A stretch of DNA of 64,000 nucleotides from Rhinopithecus roxellana (taxonomy: Eukaryota > Chordata > Mammalia > Primates > Cercopithecidae). Location: positions 100,043,858 to 100,107,857 of the forward strand of contig NC_044553.1 of assembly GCF_007565055.1 (NCBI RefSeq), written 5' to 3'. The notes beneath the pieces are model-generated. The model ran no database searches, was not told the origin of the DNA, and worked only from the letters and a program-made list of their open reading frames with translations. The position numbers were made by a program, and so were the translations under genes. Shown one piece after another: positions 1 through 64,000 of this stretch (its first letter is position 1; every line of letters begins with the position of its first letter).

Positions 1-30
1 GACTCCGCCTCCAAAAAAAAAAAAAAAGAA
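1..30 (+). mobile_element. Alu 3' end and A-tail, cut by the window edge
   Basis: Begins GACTCCGCCTCC followed by A15, the usual end of a sense-strand Alu. Confidence 0.8.
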
Positions 31-764
31 AGTCATGATTGAGTGACATGATGTTACAAAAATGTTGTGATTTCTGTTGCTTAAGCCAAAGTCTCAGGAA
101 TCATCTCTTACTTCTCTTTCCATTCCCTCTCCCTCAGCCAATCCACTAGCAAATCTAGGTGATCTACCTTAGAACATTACAGATTCTGTCTCTTACAGCC
201 TCTTATTCCATCTCTGGTAGTATACCCTGCTTCAAGATACCACTGTCTTTTTTCCTGGGCAATTTCAATAGCCTCCTACCTGCTCTCCCTGTTTCTATTC
301 TTGTCTTTCAGCAGTCTGTTCTCCATCCAGAAGCTAGAGTTTTATGAATGAAACTCAGATTATTAAAATCTTCCAGTAGTAGCTTCTTATTTTTGGAATG
401 AGAAATCCAAACCACTTATCAAGATCTGTAAAGCCTTGTGTGATCTAGCCTCTGTATATATTTCTGCCTTCATCTGGTATTATCCATTTTCCTTATTATC
501 ATCTACATAATACCTTAACCCTGTTACTCTCTTTCTGATTCTTGAACATACCAAACTTATTCCTGCCTTGACACTGGTATAGTAGCTGTGCATTCTACCC
601 GGATTCTTCCGTCTCCAGATTTTCTTGTGATTGGTTCCTTTTCATTCTGGTCATACTTTAGTTGTCTAATTAAGAAGGCTGTTTTTTAAAGCAGCCCTCT
701 TAAACACATTCTTACATTCTGCTTTGTTTTCTTTAATCTGTTGTTACCATGTGAAAGTATTTTT

Positions 765-1094
765 GGCTGGGCGGAGTAGCTCATGCCTGTAATCCCAGTG
801 CTTTGGGAGGCCAAGGTAGGAGGATTGCCTGGGCAGCAAAGCAAGACCCCATTTCTACAGGGGAAAAAAAAAGAAAATATATATATGTATGTGTGTGTGT
901 GTGTGTGTGTATATATATGTATATATTTTATGTATATATGCTGAGTGTGGTGGTATGTGCCTGTAGTCCTAGCTACTTGGCAGGCTGAAGATGGGAGAAA
1001 CACTTGAGCCAGGAGTTCAATGCTGCAGGGAGCTATGATTCTACCATTGCACCGCAGCCTGGGCAATAGAACGAGACCCTGTCTCAAAAAAAAA
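765..1094 (+). mobile_element. Old Alu with a microsatellite in its middle
   Basis: Starts GGCTGGGCGGAGTAGCTCATG and ends CTCAAAAAAAAA. The first arm is shortened and the central A-rich region has grown into a TATG/TG tract. It sits inside the L2. Confidence 0.85.
876..944. repeat. (TA)n(TG)n microsatellite
   Basis: ATATATATATGTATGTGTGTG-type tract, about 65 bases, arising from the central A-rich linker of the surrounding Alu. Confidence 0.85.
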
Positions 1095-1357
1095 CCAAAC
1101 GTATTTTCTTGTTTGTGCATCTGCTTGTCTTTTGTCTGTCTTTTCTAGAATGCAAACTCCATGAGAGCAGTTCTCTTTTTCTTGTATCACCAGCACCTAA
1201 AATAATGGTTGGTACTTATTAGGCATTCAGTAAATATATTTTTGACCTGAATAAATGTTTTCTAGGTCTGAGTGTAGATGTTACTGAAGTCACTTGAAGA
1301 AAAAAATAGGATTATTTTAATTTTATTGATATTGCTGTATATGTGTGTGTATATATA

Positions 1358-1637
1358 TTTTTGAGATGGTTTCACTCTGTTACTTAGCCTGGAGTGCAGT
1401 GTTGTGATTCTGGTTCACTGTATCTTTGACCACCTGGGCTCAGATGATCCTCCCACCTAAGGCCCCTAAGTAGCTAGGACTACAGTCATGCGCCACCATG
1501 CCTGGATGATTGTATTTTTTGTAAAGACTGGGTTTCACCATATTGCCTAAGCTGGTCTTGAACTCCTGGACTCAAGCCATCTGCCTCCTCAGCCTCCCAA
1601 AGTGCTGAGATTACAGGTGTGACCTACTGCACCCAGT
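1358..1637 (-). mobile_element. Old Alu, antisense
   Basis: TTTTTGAGATGG start, TGGAGTGCAGT, and a GTGTGACCTACTGCACCCAG end. It is preceded by a short TG/TA tract at 1338-1357. Confidence 0.85.
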
Positions 1638-1868
1638 GAATATTTACTGTATGTTAAAAGTTATAATATATTCACCATTTAGGTAAACTTGTATATGTTA
1701 AAGTATGAATTAGATATTGGTAGTGTCTAAAACTACATGGCTTTTAAAAGTTACTTTTACTTTCAATTTGAATATGTTCATGTTTTAGGAAGAAATCAAT
1801 TTTATTGAAATTTGAAGTTTTGTAAAATTGAACTGAAATATGAACTGATATATCTTTTCTTTTTTTAA

Positions 1869-63349
<61,481 letters not shown>

Positions 63350-63613
63350 AGTGCTAAACATGTTAAAGACACTTAAGAAGATGAAATAATATTCAAATTT
63401 CATTTTTTCCTTTTTCCATTTATCTGTGGAAACCAACAGATATTGCTCTATATTTTTTTGTATTAGTATGGTTTGAGACAACATAGGGAAAATATTCACA
63501 TTTGTAGATTAAGCTGGAATTATAATGAGAGCAATAAGAACAAATTTATTTTGCTTACCACAGTGTTATAACTGGTTCTAGAAATTTGAGGTCTTTATAA
63601 CTTAATTATGTTT

Positions 63614-63619
63614 AATAAA
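63614..63619 (+). terminator. SEC23A: Candidate proximal poly(A) signal AATAAA
   Basis: Canonical AATAAA 265 bases after the stop codon. The following 60 bases are T/G-containing (GTCTGCCTTGTAC, TTATTTGTAT). It could give a short 3' UTR isoform. Confidence 0.45.
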
Positions 63620-63985
63620 AATAGAGTCTGCCTTGTACTACAGATGTAATTTATTTGTATAATGCAGACAGACCCAAAGTGGCACTGAATTTCCTTGCTC
63701 ACCTTTTAAAAACTTGTTCGTTAATTTTAGCCAGAAAACTAAAAAACATTAGTAATGATAAATGTGTACATTTTTTGCTTATTCATTGAATATTTTTCTG
63801 TAATTTTCAGCACTTATGTATACACTTTTTATGTACTTACTAGGGTAAGGCAGATTTATTTTTATGATTTGTTTAGGAATTATTTGATTTTATAATGGTA
63901 ATTTTCATGATGATAATGTTTTTGGTTATTTGGAAAGATACTTTAGAGATGAAAGTTTTTTTTGGGTAACAATCCCGCAGCTGAC

Positions 63986-63991
63986 AATAAA
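63986..63991 (+). terminator. SEC23A: Candidate distal poly(A) signal AATAAA
   Basis: Canonical AATAAA at the very end of the window. Cleavage would fall just beyond 64000, so the window probably stops close to a 3' end of the mRNA. Confidence 0.55.
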
Positions 63992-64000
63992 TGTGAAATT

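Larger units (their letters stand above)
130..1258 (+). mobile_element. L2 LINE 3' part, interrupted by an Alu
   Basis: Diverged L2 text: the 3' end of the ORF (AAAGCCTTGTGTGATCTAGCC) and, after the Alu, the terminal segment with GAATGCAAACTCCATGAGAGCAG and CAGTAAATATATTTTTGACCTGAATAAATG near 1230. Recognised from memory of the L2 consensus. Confidence 0.65.
63350..64000 (+). other. SEC23A: SEC23A 3' untranslated region
   Basis: AT-rich sequence after the stop codon with several ATTTA-containing stretches and no repeat that I recognise. It holds two canonical AATAAA hexamers, one mid-way and one 9 bases before the window end. The miR-200-type seed match CAGTATT is not seen in this part. Confidence 0.85.

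Noticed and set aside
686..1120. 144-codon frame on the - strand with a run of histidine/threonine
   Set aside because: Produced by the Alu and its TG microsatellite.

Overview
The window is primate nuclear DNA. It holds the 3' two-thirds of one gene, SEC23A, on the + strand. SEC23A encodes the inner-coat subunit of COPII vesicles and acts as the GTPase-activating protein for Sar1. Eighteen coding exons lie between 1874 and 63349. All are bounded by AG/GT splice sites with compatible phases, and spliced in silico they encode residue 74 (last base) to the stop after residue 765 of a 765-residue protein. The first 73 residues, the promoter and the 5' UTR lie upstream of the window. The 3' UTR runs from 63350 to about the window end, where an AATAAA signal sits at 63986.

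Organism: the introns are full of Alu elements, with L1PA tails, L2, MIR, MaLR/ERVL LTRs and MER5A, so this is a catarrhine primate. At least three young AluY copies (9903-10219, 14461-14762, 57943-58229) carry bases that I associate with the Old World monkey AluYR lineage: GGCTTGAGCCACCGCGCC or its complement, and CACCTCGCCCGGCTAG. One codon (Ile308) also differs from the human protein as I remember it. I infer a cercopithecid monkey (macaque or baboon type). This is from recall and was not checked by alignment.

Layout: 1-1260 is an old L2 with an Alu in it. 1874-9577 carries five exons and an antisense RPLP1 processed pseudogene split by an Alu. The 10.9-kb intron at 9578-20460 holds an ERVL/MLT2-type LTR, an unnamed old repeat, an L1M-like segment, nested Alus and a tandem run of Alus. 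20461-29353 has three exons, with a long broken antisense L1 and a broken antisense L2 between them. 29354-41089 has four exons, a tiny L1PA tail, DNA-transposon remnants, and a solo LTR inserted inside an Alu. 41090-57231 has five exons, an antisense L1 3' end carrying an Alu, and a MaLR LTR carrying an Alu. 57232-63259 is a large last intron (broken L2, MIRs, an ERVL fragment), followed by the terminal exon and UTR.

There is no second functional gene, RNA gene, CRISPR array or novel system that I can support. The reported short reading frames not noted as exons are almost all Alu, L1 or L2 translations. The most unusual item is the 716-bp solo LTR at 39912-40627, with TATA, poly(A) signal and repeated U3 blocks, inside an Alu and antisense to SEC23A.
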